Shown here: piece by piece, positions 26,970 to 35,841 of the stretch
Layout: each line of letters begins with the position of its first letter
How positions within the stretch are numbered: position 1 is the stretch's first letter
Source of the DNA: an uncultured Collinsella sp.
GTDB taxonomy: Bacteria > Actinomycetota > Coriobacteriia > Coriobacteriales > Coriobacteriaceae
NCBI GenBank assembly: GCA_937989875.1
Contig: CALKBO010000019.1
Location: forward strand, 1 to 64,000
Reading direction: 5' to 3'
DNA length: 64,000 nucleotides
The notes under the pieces: model-generated
The model's database searches: none
Told to the model about the DNA's origin: nothing
The model's input: the letters and a program-made list of their open reading frames with translations, nothing else
Position numbers and translations under genes: made by a program

Positions 26970-28001
26970 CTAGCGCTGCACGTAGGCGCGGACGAGCTCG
27001 TAGGTGTTGCGCACGCCGTCCATGTGGCTGCGCTCGTAGTTGTGGCTCGCGTACACGCCGGGGCCGATCAGGCCGTGACGGATGTCGTAGCCGGCAGAGA
27101 GCGTGGCCTCGACGTCCGAGCCGTAATGCGGGTACACGTCGATGGCGTAATCGAGCTCAAGCTCACGCGCGATATTGGACAGCGTGGTCACCAGGTCGTA
27201 GTTGTAGGGGCCGCCCGAATCCTTGGCACAAATCGAAACCATGCGCTCGGTGCAGCCCAGATCATCGCCCACGCAGCCCATGTCAACACTGATCATCTCG
27301 CGCGTGTCGGCCGGCACGAAGGCGCCGCCGTGGCCGACCTCCTCGTACACGGTAAAGAGCAGCGACACCTTGCGCGAAAGCGACACCTCGCCGTCAGCAA
27401 CGGCGCGGGCCAGACCCAGCAGAATCGACGCCGACAGCTTGTCATCCAGGAAGCGACTCTTAATGTAGCCGCTCTCCGTCACCGTGGTACGCGGATCCAT
27501 AGCGATGATGTCGCCGGTCTGAATGCCCAGCTCAAGCACGTCATCCTTACTGTCGACATTCTCATCGAGCAGGATTTCCATGTTCTTCTCGATGGTCTTG
27601 ACCGGCTCGTCGGCCACGTGCGCCGAAGGCTCGGTGTTGAGAACCACACCCGTGTACACATTGCCGTCACGCGTGTAGACGGTGCAGTTCTCGCCATCGG
27701 CCGTAGACCACTGATGTCCACCAAGCGTCGTGGGACGCAAACGGCCATTGTCCTTAATGGAGCGCACCATGGCGCCCAGGGTATCGACATGGCTCGCCAA
27801 CACCAGCGGTTCACCCTCGCCGCCAAGCTCGACCAGCACGTTGCCCTTATTGGAACGCTCGGGGTCAAAGCCCATATCGCGCAGCGTCTCCATTAGATAA
27901 TCAGTCGCCGCACGGGTATAGCCCGTAGGCGAGGCAATAGAAGTCAGCGTCTTAAGCTGGTCAGTAATAAAACCAAGCGTAGAATCCATTTGGGACACCA
28001 T
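26970..28001 (-). CDS. M42-family aminopeptidase
   Basis: Cytoplasmic dinuclear-metal peptidase (343 aa) of the glutamyl aminopeptidase/endoglucanase group. Metal ligands are seen in LASHVDTLG (His, Asp), SRFLDDKLS (Asp), YEEVGHGG (catalytic Glu pair), VDMG (Asp) and the C-terminal ASHNYERSH (His). The ATG at 27999-28001 follows TTGGAG; an extended open frame to 28064 lacks a ribosome site. It stands alone. Peptide substrate preference cannot be told from sequence. Confidence 0.9.
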   Translation of the reverse strand: MVSQMDSTLGFITDQLKTLTSIASPTGYTRAATDYLMETLRDMGFDPERSNKGNVLVELGGEGEPLVLASHVDTLGAMVRSIKDNGRLRPTTLGGHQWSTADGENCTVYTRDGNVYTGVVLNTEPSAHVADEPVKTIEKNMEILLDENVDSKDDVLELGIQTGDIIAMDPRTTVTESGYIKSRFLDDKLSASILLGLARAVADGEVSLSRKVSLLFTVYEEVGHGGAFVPADTREMISVDMGCVGDDLGCTERMVSICAKDSGGPYNYDLVTTLSNIARELELDYAIDVYPHYGSDVEATLSAGYDIRHGLIGPGVYASHNYERSHMDGVRNTYELVRAYVQR

Positions 28002-28129
28002 CCACAACTCCAAAGTCAACATCCCGTAATCAGTAAAAGCCCCAACAACGATACCATCACGCACAAATATTTACCCAGCGAGATGACCCATCGAGCTCCC
28101 CAGAACTGCGCCCGCCACGATAACGAGCC

Positions 28130-28255
28130 GGCGGGCCCCGCCCGTTAGCCCCAGAATCTTTCCGCAGGACAGAAGGAGGCCCCGCCGCACGTAGTGCGCA
28201 GCGGGGCCTCCGACATGTCCGAGGACGATTCTGGGGCTAACGGGCGAGGCCCGCC
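28130..28255. terminator. Nested inverted repeats downstream of fucO
   Basis: Outer arms 28130-28158 and 28227-28255 match at 28 of 29 positions. Inside is a second strong hairpin (28175-28211, GGAGGCCCCGC paired with GCGGGGCCTCC). The inner hairpin, followed on the minus strand by a T/C-rich stretch, likely ends fucO transcription; the outer repeat is far longer than a terminator needs and may be a mobile palindrome. Confidence 0.6.
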
Positions 28256-28263
28256 GAACCAGG

Positions 28264-29430
28264 TTAGGCAGCCGGGCAGATCTTCTTGAAGAGCTCGATG
28301 ACGTCGTCGAGCGTTGCCTCGCGCGGGTTACCCGGGAAGCAGGCGTCGGCCATGGCGTCCTTGGCCAGGACCTCGATCTCGTCAGCCTTCATGGCCTCGC
28401 AGACGTGCGGGATGTTCACGTCGGCGGAAAGCTGCTTGACGGCGGCGATGGCGGCATCGGCAGCCTCGTCGGTGCTCATACCCGTGGTGTCAACGCCCAT
28501 GGCAACGGCAACCTTGGCCAGACGCTCGGCGCAAACCGGCTTGTTGAACTCCATGGCGATCGGCAGCAGCATGGCGCAAGCGACGCCGTGCGGGGTGTCG
28601 TAGTGAGCGGACAGGGTGTGAGCCATGGCGTGGTCGATGCCCAGGCCGACGTTGGAGAAGCCCATGCCGGCGACATACTGGCCAAGAGCCATGCCCTCGC
28701 GACCGGAGCCGGGCTGACCGGACTTGGCCTCGGCGACAGAGTCGCGCAGGTTCTCGCTGATCAGCTTAATAGCCTCAAAGTGGAACATGTCAGAGAGCTC
28801 CCAAGCGCCCTTGGTGGTGTAGCCCTCGATGGCGTGGGTCAGAGCGTCCATGCCGGTGGAAGCGGTCAGGCCGGCGGGCATGGAAGCCATCATGTCAGGA
28901 TCGACGACGGCGACCTCGGGGGCGTCGTTGGTGTCGACGCACACGAACTTGCGGACCTTCTCGGGGTCGGTGATGACGTAGTTGATGGTCACCTCGGCAG
29001 CGGTACCGGCGGTCGTCGGCACGGCGATGGTGAACACGGCGTGGTTCTTAGTGGGAGCAACGCCCTCGAGGCTGCGGACATCAGCAAACTCGGGGTTGTT
29101 GATGATGATGCCAATGGCCTTGGCGGTGTCCATGGAGGAGCCGCCACCGATGGTCACGATAGCGTCAGCCTCGGCGGCCTTGAAGGCCTCGACGCCGTCC
29201 TTGACGTTCTGGATGGTGGGGTTGGGCTTGATCTCGGAGTAGAGGCTCCAAGCGATGCCGGCGGCATCGAGCTCGTCAGTCACCTTAGCGGTAACGCCAA
29301 ACTTGACCAGATCGGGATCGGAGCAGACGAAAATCTTCTTGTAGCCGCGACGCTGGAGCTCGCCGGGGATCTCCTTGATGGCGCCGGAACCATGATAAGA
29401 AATGGTGTTGAGAACGAAACGATTAGCCAT
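28264..29430 (-). CDS. fucO: Iron-containing alcohol dehydrogenase, FucO (lactaldehyde reductase) type
   Basis: 388-aa group III alcohol dehydrogenase. The whole chain reads like FucO: MANRFVLN start, GGGSSMDTAKAIGI (95-108) for NAD binding, NNPEFADVRSLEG, TTAGTAAEVTINYVITD, and metal ligands in DALTHAIEG, GIDHAMAH and DTPHGVA. FucO reduces L-lactaldehyde to 1,2-propanediol during anaerobic fucose or rhamnose breakdown. No fucose genes are adjacent, so the substrate could also be another short aldehyde. GGGAGG precedes the ATG at 29428-29430. Upstream are LacI/cre-like sites. Confidence 0.93.
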   Translation of the reverse strand: MANRFVLNTISYHGSGAIKEIPGELQRRGYKKIFVCSDPDLVKFGVTAKVTDELDAAGIAWSLYSEIKPNPTIQNVKDGVEAFKAAEADAIVTIGGGSSMDTAKAIGIIINNPEFADVRSLEGVAPTKNHAVFTIAVPTTAGTAAEVTINYVITDPEKVRKFVCVDTNDAPEVAVVDPDMMASMPAGLTASTGMDALTHAIEGYTTKGAWELSDMFHFEAIKLISENLRDSVAEAKSGQPGSGREGMALGQYVAGMGFSNVGLGIDHAMAHTLSAHYDTPHGVACAMLLPIAMEFNKPVCAERLAKVAVAMGVDTTGMSTDEAADAAIAAVKQLSADVNIPHVCEAMKADEIEVLAKDAMADACFPGNPREATLDDVIELFKKICPAA

Positions 29431-29488
29431 TGATAGCCTCCCATCGTGTGCGGGGCACCCATTACGCCCCACGCTACGAGTCTCATCC

Positions 29489-29545
29489 TAACGCTTTTGA
29501 AACAAAAAACACGTGAGAACGTCAAAATTGTTAAAGCGTTTCAAC
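29489..29545 (-). promoter_or_regulatory. Candidate LacI/cre-type operators upstream of fucO
   Basis: TAACGCTTTTGAAAC (29489-29503) and GTTAAAGCGTTTCAAC (29530-29545) both contain the AACGCTTT/AAAGCGTT half-site typical of LacI-family and catabolite operators and flank a TTGACG hexamer read on the minus strand. The promoter assignment is tentative. Confidence 0.45.
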
Positions 29546-29561
29546 AGAAGATGAAAAATAT

Positions 29562-29590
29562 TGCGGCAAAGGGACAGCCCCTTTGCCGCA
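29562..29590 (-). terminator. Palindrome family E, copy E1, terminator of DUF1275 gene
   Basis: TGCGGCAAAGGG and CCCTTTGCCGCA pair perfectly; on the minus strand the hairpin is followed by ATATTTTT, six bases past the DUF1275 stop. A related palindrome lies at 61147-61173. Confidence 0.75.
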
Positions 29591-29595
29591 TTCCT

Positions 29596-30312
29596 CTACT
29601 TTCGACAGCCCTCTTTCCAGGCATCGGCCGCACATTTCCAGCGTAAGCGCAAGTCGCGCTCGCGGTCGATAAACATGATGGCAAACGCGATAAACAGCAG
29701 CACGCTCGCCACGACGATGGCGTGCAGCCCCATGCGCTCAATACACCAGTTGCCCAGCACGGCGCCAAACACAAAGGTAAAGATCACGCCAAAGTACAGC
29801 ACGCCGTTTTCCAAAAAGCCGCGCTTGTGGGTGATGATGTAATCGTCCACGTTTTGCAGCGCATTGCGCAGGTTACCGATGCACATGGTCGTGGCGATGC
29901 CGTGACCATGAATCTTGCGGAAGCTCTCGACCTGCATGCCACAGGCAAACGAAGTGAGGCAGTTGGCGAGCAGGTTGTAACCGCCACCGGGGATAAAACT
30001 CACGCCCAGCAAGATGACGGCTTCAAAGAACACCGTCACCTGGCGCCAGTGAATCACACTGCCAAACCGCTCGTGCACCAGGTCGGCAAGCATAATACCC
30101 ACGGCAAACGACACCACAGGGAAGAAATAGCGCCCCGCCAGCGCCCAGTTGCCCTCCGAGATGCTCACGCCCACCAGCAAGATGTTGCCCGTCTGCGCGT
30201 TGGCGAAAACATGGTCGCGCCCAATGTACGAATACACGTCCATAAAGCCACCGGCGAGCGCCAAGATGATGCCCAGCTCAATAGACTCCGATATCTGTTT
30301 GGCACGCTGCAT
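29596..30312 (-). CDS. DUF1275 (YoaK-like) membrane protein
   Basis: 238-aa inner membrane protein with about six hydrophobic helices. The stretch LALAGGFMDVYSYIGRDHVFANAQTGN near residues 17-43 is the hallmark of DUF1275, and NLRNAL in the middle is also typical. Function is unknown in the family. I start at the ATG at 30310-30312, which has AAGGAGG upstream; a longer open frame to 30546 would add unlikely sequence. It has its own terminator. Confidence 0.88.
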   Translation of the reverse strand: MQRAKQISESIELGIILALAGGFMDVYSYIGRDHVFANAQTGNILLVGVSISEGNWALAGRYFFPVVSFAVGIMLADLVHERFGSVIHWRQVTVFFEAVILLGVSFIPGGGYNLLANCLTSFACGMQVESFRKIHGHGIATTMCIGNLRNALQNVDDYIITHKRGFLENGVLYFGVIFTFVFGAVLGNWCIERMGLHAIVVASVLLFIAFAIMFIDRERDLRLRWKCAADAWKEGCRK

Positions 30313-30494
30313 CGTCGTGCATCCTCCTTGTTGACGACCCTCTCGTGCGTTGGCGGAAATATAGCCGCCGTTCATACTGTAACCCATTGACAACATGGCG
30401 TGCGCGCGAGACGGGCTCCCAAACGCGCAGATACACAGTCTGGAAACAAACGGCTCCCGCATCGACACGCCGATCCGCCAGCCCATGTACTCCA

Positions 30495-30527
30495 CCAGTC
30501 TTTTTAGCCCCGTCCCAAAAAGACTGG
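30495..30527. promoter_or_regulatory. Inverted repeat in the DUF1275/YgiQ divergent region
   Basis: CAGTCTTTTT (30495-30504) pairs with AAAAAGACTG (30516-30525) around a 12-base loop. It is 39 bases before the radical SAM start codon and overlaps the likely promoter (TACAAT at 30530-30535). It may be an operator or a small leader hairpin. Confidence 0.4.
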
Positions 30528-30565
30528 TTACAATTACGTGCAGCATACAAACACCGGGAGGGATC

Positions 30566-32701
30566 GTGGCAAAAAAGCCTCAGCACGCTCAGAACAACCA
30601 GCGCAACCAGCAGGGCAAACAGGGCCAGCAGCAAAAGCGCGGCGGTAAGGCGCAGGGTGGGCACACCACGCACACCCAGGCAGCGCCCTCACGCCCCTGG
30701 CGTCCGGGCCGCGATAAGTTCCTCCCCGTCAGCCGCGCCGATATGGACGCGCGCGGCTGGGACCAGTGCGACTTCGTCTATATCTGCGGCGACGCCTACG
30801 TGGACCATCCCAGCTTTGGCATGGCCATCATCAGCCGCGTACTCGATGCACACGGTTACAAGGTGGGCATTATCTGCCAGCCCGACTGGACCGATCCCGC
30901 CAGCATCAGCGTGCTCGGCGAGCCGCGCCTGGGCTTTCTCGTCAGCGCCGGCAACATGGACTCCATGGTCAACCACTATTCGGTGACCAAGCACCGCCGC
31001 CACACCGACGCCTATACCCCCGGCGGCGAGGAGGGTCACCGCCCCAACCGTGCCGTCACGGTCTACGGCAACCTTATCCGTCAGACGTTCAAGGACGCTC
31101 CCATCATCATCGGCGGCATCGAGGCGAGCCTGCGCCGCCTGGCCCACTACGACTACTGGCAGGACAAGCTCAAGCGCTCGGTATTGCTCGACTCGGGCGC
31201 CGACATCCTCATCTACGGCATGGGCGAGCACGCGATCGTCGAGATCGCCGACGCGCTCGACGCGGGACTGCCCGTGGACCAGATCACCTATATCAACGGC
31301 ACCGTCTACCGCACGGGTTCGCTCGACGAGGTCTACGACTACGACCTGCTGCCCAGCTGGGACGACCTTGCCGCCGACAAGCTCAACTATGCGCGCAGCT
31401 TTAACGTGCAGCAGCAGAACATGGACCCCATCACTGGACACCGCCTGGTAGAGCCCTACCCCAACAGCGTCTATGTGGTGCAGAACCCGCCGTCGGCGAC
31501 GCTCACCACCGACGAGATGGACGAGGTGGCCGAGCTCCCCTACGCACGCGATTGGCATCCCGACTACGACGCGGCGGGCGGCGTGCCGGCCTTTGCCGAG
31601 ATCAAGTTTTCGATCAGCTCCAACCGCGGGTGCTTTGGCGAGTGCTCGTTTTGCGCGCTCACCTTCCACCAGGGCCGCGTGCTGCAGATGCGCAGCCACG
31701 ACTCAATCATGCGCGAAGCCGAGCTGCTCACGCGCGACCCCGAGTTTAAGGGCTATATCAACGACGTGGGTGGACCGACGGCAAACTTTAGCCGCCCTGC
31801 CTGCGACAAACAGCTCAAACACGGCGTGTGCAAGAACAAGCGCTGCCTATGGCCGAGTGTGTGCAAGAACATGGTGGTCGACGAGAGCGGCTACACACAG
31901 TTGCTGCGCGACCTGCGCCAGCTGCCGGGCGTCAAAAAGGTCTTCGTCCGCAGCGGCATCCGTTTTGACTACACCATGGCCGATGCCTCGGACGAGTTTT
32001 TGCGCGAGCTGCTGGAACACCATGTCTCGGGCCAGCTGCGCGTAGCGCCCGAGCACGTGAGCGACGCGGTGCTGAGCGTGATGGGCAAGCCGAGCCGCGC
32101 CGTCTACGATGCGTTCTGTCGCAAATTCGAGCGCTTGAACCGTGAATACGGACTCAAGCAGTACGTGGTGCCGTACCTGATCTCGAGCCACCCCGGTTCC
32201 ACCATGAAGGAAGCCGTGGACCTTGCCGAAGCCGTGCGCGACATGGGCTATATGCCCGAGCAAGTGCAGGACTTCTACCCCACGCCGTCCACCATGTCGA
32301 CCTGCATGTACTACACCGGCGTGGATCCGCGTACTATGCAGCCGATCTACGTGGCGCGCGACCCGCACGAAAAGGCCATGCAGCGCGCGCTGATTCAGTA
32401 TCGCAAACCCGAGAACTACAAGCTCGTGCGCGAGGCGCTGGAGAAGGCCGGGCGTCGTGACCTGATCGGCTACACCAAGCATTGTCTGATCCGTCCCGTA
32501 CCGCCGCGCCCGGGCGAGACGTCTGCCGGCGGCGGACACGGCACTGGCAAGAAGGGTGGCAAGGCCCACGGTGGCGCCGCCGGCAAGGGGCCCAAGGGCA
32601 GCAAGGGTCACGGCGGTATGTCCCGCGCGCAGAACACTGCCGGTCGCAATCGCGCGGCACAGGGGCGTCAGGGCGCCAACGGAGGCGGCAGACGCAACTA
32701 G
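30566..32701 (+). CDS. YgiQ family radical SAM protein
   Basis: 711-aa radical SAM enzyme (UPF0313). The SAM-binding 4Fe-4S motif is CFGECSFC within SSNRGCFGECSFCALTFHQGR at about residues 350-370, preceded by a B12-binding-like N-terminal part (FVYICGDAYVDHPSFG). The C-terminal 60 residues are a Gly/Lys/Arg/Asn-rich tail and the first 50 residues are Gln/Lys-rich, both probably disordered and perhaps RNA-binding. The start is a GTG at 30566 with GGGAGG upstream. Substrate unknown for the family. Confidence 0.9.
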   Translation: MAKKPQHAQNNQRNQQGKQGQQQKRGGKAQGGHTTHTQAAPSRPWRPGRDKFLPVSRADMDARGWDQCDFVYICGDAYVDHPSFGMAIISRVLDAHGYKVGIICQPDWTDPASISVLGEPRLGFLVSAGNMDSMVNHYSVTKHRRHTDAYTPGGEEGHRPNRAVTVYGNLIRQTFKDAPIIIGGIEASLRRLAHYDYWQDKLKRSVLLDSGADILIYGMGEHAIVEIADALDAGLPVDQITYINGTVYRTGSLDEVYDYDLLPSWDDLAADKLNYARSFNVQQQNMDPITGHRLVEPYPNSVYVVQNPPSATLTTDEMDEVAELPYARDWHPDYDAAGGVPAFAEIKFSISSNRGCFGECSFCALTFHQGRVLQMRSHDSIMREAELLTRDPEFKGYINDVGGPTANFSRPACDKQLKHGVCKNKRCLWPSVCKNMVVDESGYTQLLRDLRQLPGVKKVFVRSGIRFDYTMADASDEFLRELLEHHVSGQLRVAPEHVSDAVLSVMGKPSRAVYDAFCRKFERLNREYGLKQYVVPYLISSHPGSTMKEAVDLAEAVRDMGYMPEQVQDFYPTPSTMSTCMYYTGVDPRTMQPIYVARDPHEKAMQRALIQYRKPENYKLVREALEKAGRRDLIGYTKHCLIRPVPPRPGETSAGGGHGTGKKGGKAHGGAAGKGPKGSKGHGGMSRAQNTAGRNRAAQGRQGANGGGRRN

Positions 32702-32755
32702 CGCGGCGAGGCGGCATGCCGCCGTTGGCGACACGACACGCCCCACCAATAAAAT

Positions 32756-32798
32756 GCCGCTCGCCGGGGCGTCGCAGAACGATTCCCCGGCGAGCGGC
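32756..32798. terminator. Bidirectional terminator between convergent genes
   Basis: A 14-bp GC-rich stem (GCCGCTCGCCGGGG with CCCCGGCGAGCGGC) with a 15-base loop sits between the converging radical SAM and PTS genes. A T-run on the minus side (ATTTTATT) supports minus-strand use. Confidence 0.7.
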
Positions 32799-32827
32799 CG
32801 ATTAATATTGTCTATCTCAAAACGTCG

Positions 32828-34198
32828 TTACTTTTTGTCGAAACGACCATAGAGCGCAAACGAGAGCGCTGCAGAGATAACCCAAGTCAAAGCGATGCAG
32901 ACGACAATCATGATCAGGTTCATGGGATTGCCGCTTGGATCGGCATAAACGGGCAACGAGGTAATGCCGGGCATAACAAAGCCGAAGCACTTTGCGCCGA
33001 GAACAACGGTAAGCGCACCGCCAATGCCATCCGCAATCATCGCAGCGATAAGCGGAGTCCTGTTAGGAACCTGAACGGTAAACAAGGCGGGCTCGGAAAT
33101 TCCCATAAATGCTGAGAAGGCGCACGTCATTGCAGCGGACTTGAGCTTTTCGTCGGTCATGCGCAGGGCTGCACCAAAAGACGCACCGCTTTCGGCGAGG
33201 TTATGGCAGAAAGAGATCGGGAGCAGATAGTCATACCCAAGCGTTGCGATATTGGAAATCTGGATAGGGCTCGTTGACTGATGCATGCCGAAGAGCACGA
33301 TAAGCGGCATAAAGAAGCCCAGCAGAAAACCGGCAACGGGGCCTAACGTCGAGAATAGCCAAACGATACCGTTGGCAAGACCAAGACCGCACCAGGCACC
33401 AATCGGAGCGAGCACAAACAGGTTGACGGGAATCACGATAGCAAGGGAGAGCGCCGGAACGACAACGAGCTTAAAAAGATCCGGCACGACTTTGTCGATT
33501 GCACGATATACAAAAGACAAGCCAATGACGCCAAAGATAACCGGGAACACGGAATCGGCGTAGCTAAAAATCGGCACCGCAAAACCGAACAGCGCAAGGG
33601 GCGTCTCGCCCGTACCGACAGCGTTGACAATGGTCGGGTACATCAGCGATCCGGCAACACAAAGCGCAAGCGAACGGTTGACTCGGAACTTATCAGCTGT
33701 AGACATTGCCAGCAAAAACGGCAAGAAGTAGAACGGGATATCCGAAATCATATTGAATATCGCAAAGTCGCCGGCACCCGTGTCGATTCCAAAAGCCGCG
33801 ATAGCAGCCAGGATGCCCTTTACGATGCCTCCCGCCACCAGTGCGGGAATGATAGCGGAGAAGATGCCGGTGATGATATCGAATACGCGAGCCGAACCTT
33901 TTTGGAGCTCAGGCTGCTCGGCATCGGCGGAGGCCTCGCCACCCATCCTGTCGCCTAGCATGGGCTCCAATTCGTCATATACCGACCCCACGCTGGCGCC
34001 GATGATAACCTGCCACTGCCCGTCTTTAACCTGCGCGCCCAAGGCGCCGTCAAGCGTCTTAAGGGCCTCCAGGTCTGCCTTGCTATCGTCCTTCAGGTTG
34101 AATCTGAGCCTTGTAATGCAGTGCGTTGCCATAACAACGTTATCGGCGCCGCCCACGAGCTCGAGGACACGAGCGGCCAGTTCCTTCTTGTCTGCCAC
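32828..34198 (-). CDS. PTS beta-glucoside transporter, EIIBC
   Basis: Membrane permease-phosphotransferase (456 aa). The N-terminal EIIB has the phosphocysteine C27 in ATHCITRLRF; the EIIC spans about ten membrane helices from residue 100 and has the GISEPALF signature near 375. No EIIA domain follows, whereas many beta-glucoside enzymes are BCA fusions; the stand-alone EIIA at 48567-49079 could serve it. I use the GTG at 34196-34198, eight bases after TAGGAGTG; a GTG three codons earlier would overlap that ribosome site. It is downstream of the GH1 glucosidase gene, 11 bases from its stop, under the divergent AraC regulator. Confidence 0.9.
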   Translation of the reverse strand: MADKKELAARVLELVGGADNVVMATHCITRLRFNLKDDSKADLEALKTLDGALGAQVKDGQWQVIIGASVGSVYDELEPMLGDRMGGEASADAEQPELQKGSARVFDIITGIFSAIIPALVAGGIVKGILAAIAAFGIDTGAGDFAIFNMISDIPFYFLPFLLAMSTADKFRVNRSLALCVAGSLMYPTIVNAVGTGETPLALFGFAVPIFSYADSVFPVIFGVIGLSFVYRAIDKVVPDLFKLVVVPALSLAIVIPVNLFVLAPIGAWCGLGLANGIVWLFSTLGPVAGFLLGFFMPLIVLFGMHQSTSPIQISNIATLGYDYLLPISFCHNLAESGASFGAALRMTDEKLKSAAMTCAFSAFMGISEPALFTVQVPNRTPLIAAMIADGIGGALTVVLGAKCFGFVMPGITSLPVYADPSGNPMNLIMIVVCIALTWVISAALSFALYGRFDKK

Positions 34199-34209
34199 AG
34201 CAATCACTC

Positions 34210-35688
34210 CTACCCAAGATCCTCGCCATTAGTGGCGATACATTTCTGGTACCAATAGAAAGAGTCTTTACGCAAGCGCTCCGCAGTGCCGTTGCCGCAA
34301 TTATCCAGATCGACATAGATAAGCCCGTATCGCTTGTCCATCGTAAGAGGACCGCAGGCAACAAGGTCAATGAATCCCCAGATCATGTATCCGCGCACGT
34401 CAACACCATCGATTACTGCCTCTTTAAGGCACTTTATGTGCTGGCGCAAATAATCGATTCGATACTCGTCGTGGATGCTGCCATCCTCCTCGACCACATC
34501 AGATGTACCGAGGCCGTTCTCGGCGATATACAGGGGCAGCCCATAGCGGTCATACATCTGGTTAAGGGTAACCCTCAGGCCAATGGGATCGAGCTGCCAG
34601 CCCCACTCACTCGTCTCGAGATAAGGGTTCTTGTTTGCCATGACCAGATTTCCCGCAGTCTTCTCCCATCCCTGATCGCAGGTGGATACCTGGGAAAAGT
34701 AGTACGAGAAGGCCAGGAAGTCGACCGTGTTGCGAGCGATGAGCTCTTCATCGCCCGGCTCCATTTGAATCTCGATATCGCACGCGTCGAAATAGCGATT
34801 CATATAAGCGGGGTATTTTCCACGAGCCATCACGTCCGTATAGAACCAGTTGGAATACTGGTCGTCGTGAATAGCCTGCATGTTATCTTCGGGACGGCAG
34901 GTGGCGGGATACGTACAGAATCGAGCGATCATGCCGCCAACGGGAGTATCGGGCGAAAGACGATGGACAATCTCGACGGCACGCGCATTGGCAACGAACT
35001 CGTGGTGCAGGCACTGGAAGATGGCTCGATCGAAGTTCTCCCCCTCTTCGTCTTTGACCAGACAGACCCCGTCCCAAGGCGAAAAACGCGCTGCATTGAA
35101 CTCGTTAAAAGGCAGCCAGAAATCGACCAGATCGCCCAATTCCGTAACGATTGTCTCGACATAGCGGGCGAAGAAATCAATCGTCTTGCGATTCTTCCAT
35201 CCCCCATATGTGGTGACAAGATTTACCGGGATGTCATAGTGGAGCATGGTGACGAAGGTTTTAATGCCGTGCTTTTTGCACTCACCCAGCATGCTTCGAT
35301 ACCACTCGATGCCTTCGCGGTTAGGCTCAAGATCATCTCCGTTAGGATAGATTCGGCTCCAGCAAATAGAGGTGCGGAACAGCTTGAGGCCCATCTCCGC
35401 AAAAAGCGCGATGTCCTCACGGTAGTGATGATAGAAGTCGTTACCGCGCCTAAACGGGTAGAACTCAACACCATCATCTGCGAGAGCGTTCATTAGTTCG
35501 TCATGGCAGAAGGGGTTGTTTTGATGCTTGTCCTCAATCTGGTCATGAGTCCAGGTACCATCCAGCCATCGACAATCCTGCGTCGACTTTCCCTTTCCGC
35601 CCTCATTCCAGGCGCCATCGGCCTGCGAGCACGATATGGCTCCGCCCCATAAAAAGTCGGAGTCAAACCCATGTTTTAACTTACTCAT
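34210..35688 (-). CDS. 6-phospho-beta-glucosidase, GH1
   Basis: Cytoplasmic (beta/alpha)8 enzyme (492 aa) cleaving the phosphorylated beta-glucoside delivered by the PTS. The general acid Glu is in FWLPFNEFN (about residue 177) and the nucleophile Glu in YIAENGLG (about 390). The N-terminus FLWGGAISCSQADGAWNEGGKGKS is the GH1 signature. AAGGAGG precedes the ATG at 35686-35688. It is first in a two-gene operon with the EIIBC. Substrate is likely cellobiose, arbutin, salicin or similar. Confidence 0.93.
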   Translation of the reverse strand: MSKLKHGFDSDFLWGGAISCSQADGAWNEGGKGKSTQDCRWLDGTWTHDQIEDKHQNNPFCHDELMNALADDGVEFYPFRRGNDFYHHYREDIALFAEMGLKLFRTSICWSRIYPNGDDLEPNREGIEWYRSMLGECKKHGIKTFVTMLHYDIPVNLVTTYGGWKNRKTIDFFARYVETIVTELGDLVDFWLPFNEFNAARFSPWDGVCLVKDEEGENFDRAIFQCLHHEFVANARAVEIVHRLSPDTPVGGMIARFCTYPATCRPEDNMQAIHDDQYSNWFYTDVMARGKYPAYMNRYFDACDIEIQMEPGDEELIARNTVDFLAFSYYFSQVSTCDQGWEKTAGNLVMANKNPYLETSEWGWQLDPIGLRVTLNQMYDRYGLPLYIAENGLGTSDVVEEDGSIHDEYRIDYLRQHIKCLKEAVIDGVDVRGYMIWGFIDLVACGPLTMDKRYGLIYVDLDNCGNGTAERLRKDSFYWYQKCIATNGEDLG

Positions 35689-35791
35689 TTGCCCTCCTTG
35701 ATCGGATGCTCCAGCGGATAACCCAATACTAGGAAGAACAAGATGCATAAGATATCGCATAGAAAGCGTGGGTTTATAACATTTTTTTAGA

Positions 35792-35797
35792 TATAAT
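35792..35797 (+). promoter_or_regulatory. -10 hexamer of the AraC-family gene
   Basis: TATAAT is a perfect -10 element, 44 bases before the regulator start codon. A clear -35 is not seen 16-18 bases upstream, which would fit an activator-dependent promoter. Confidence 0.5.
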
Positions 35798-35841
35798 ACC
35801 GTTTAAGGCATCGATTCTACCGTTCACCCCTGGAGCACCCC

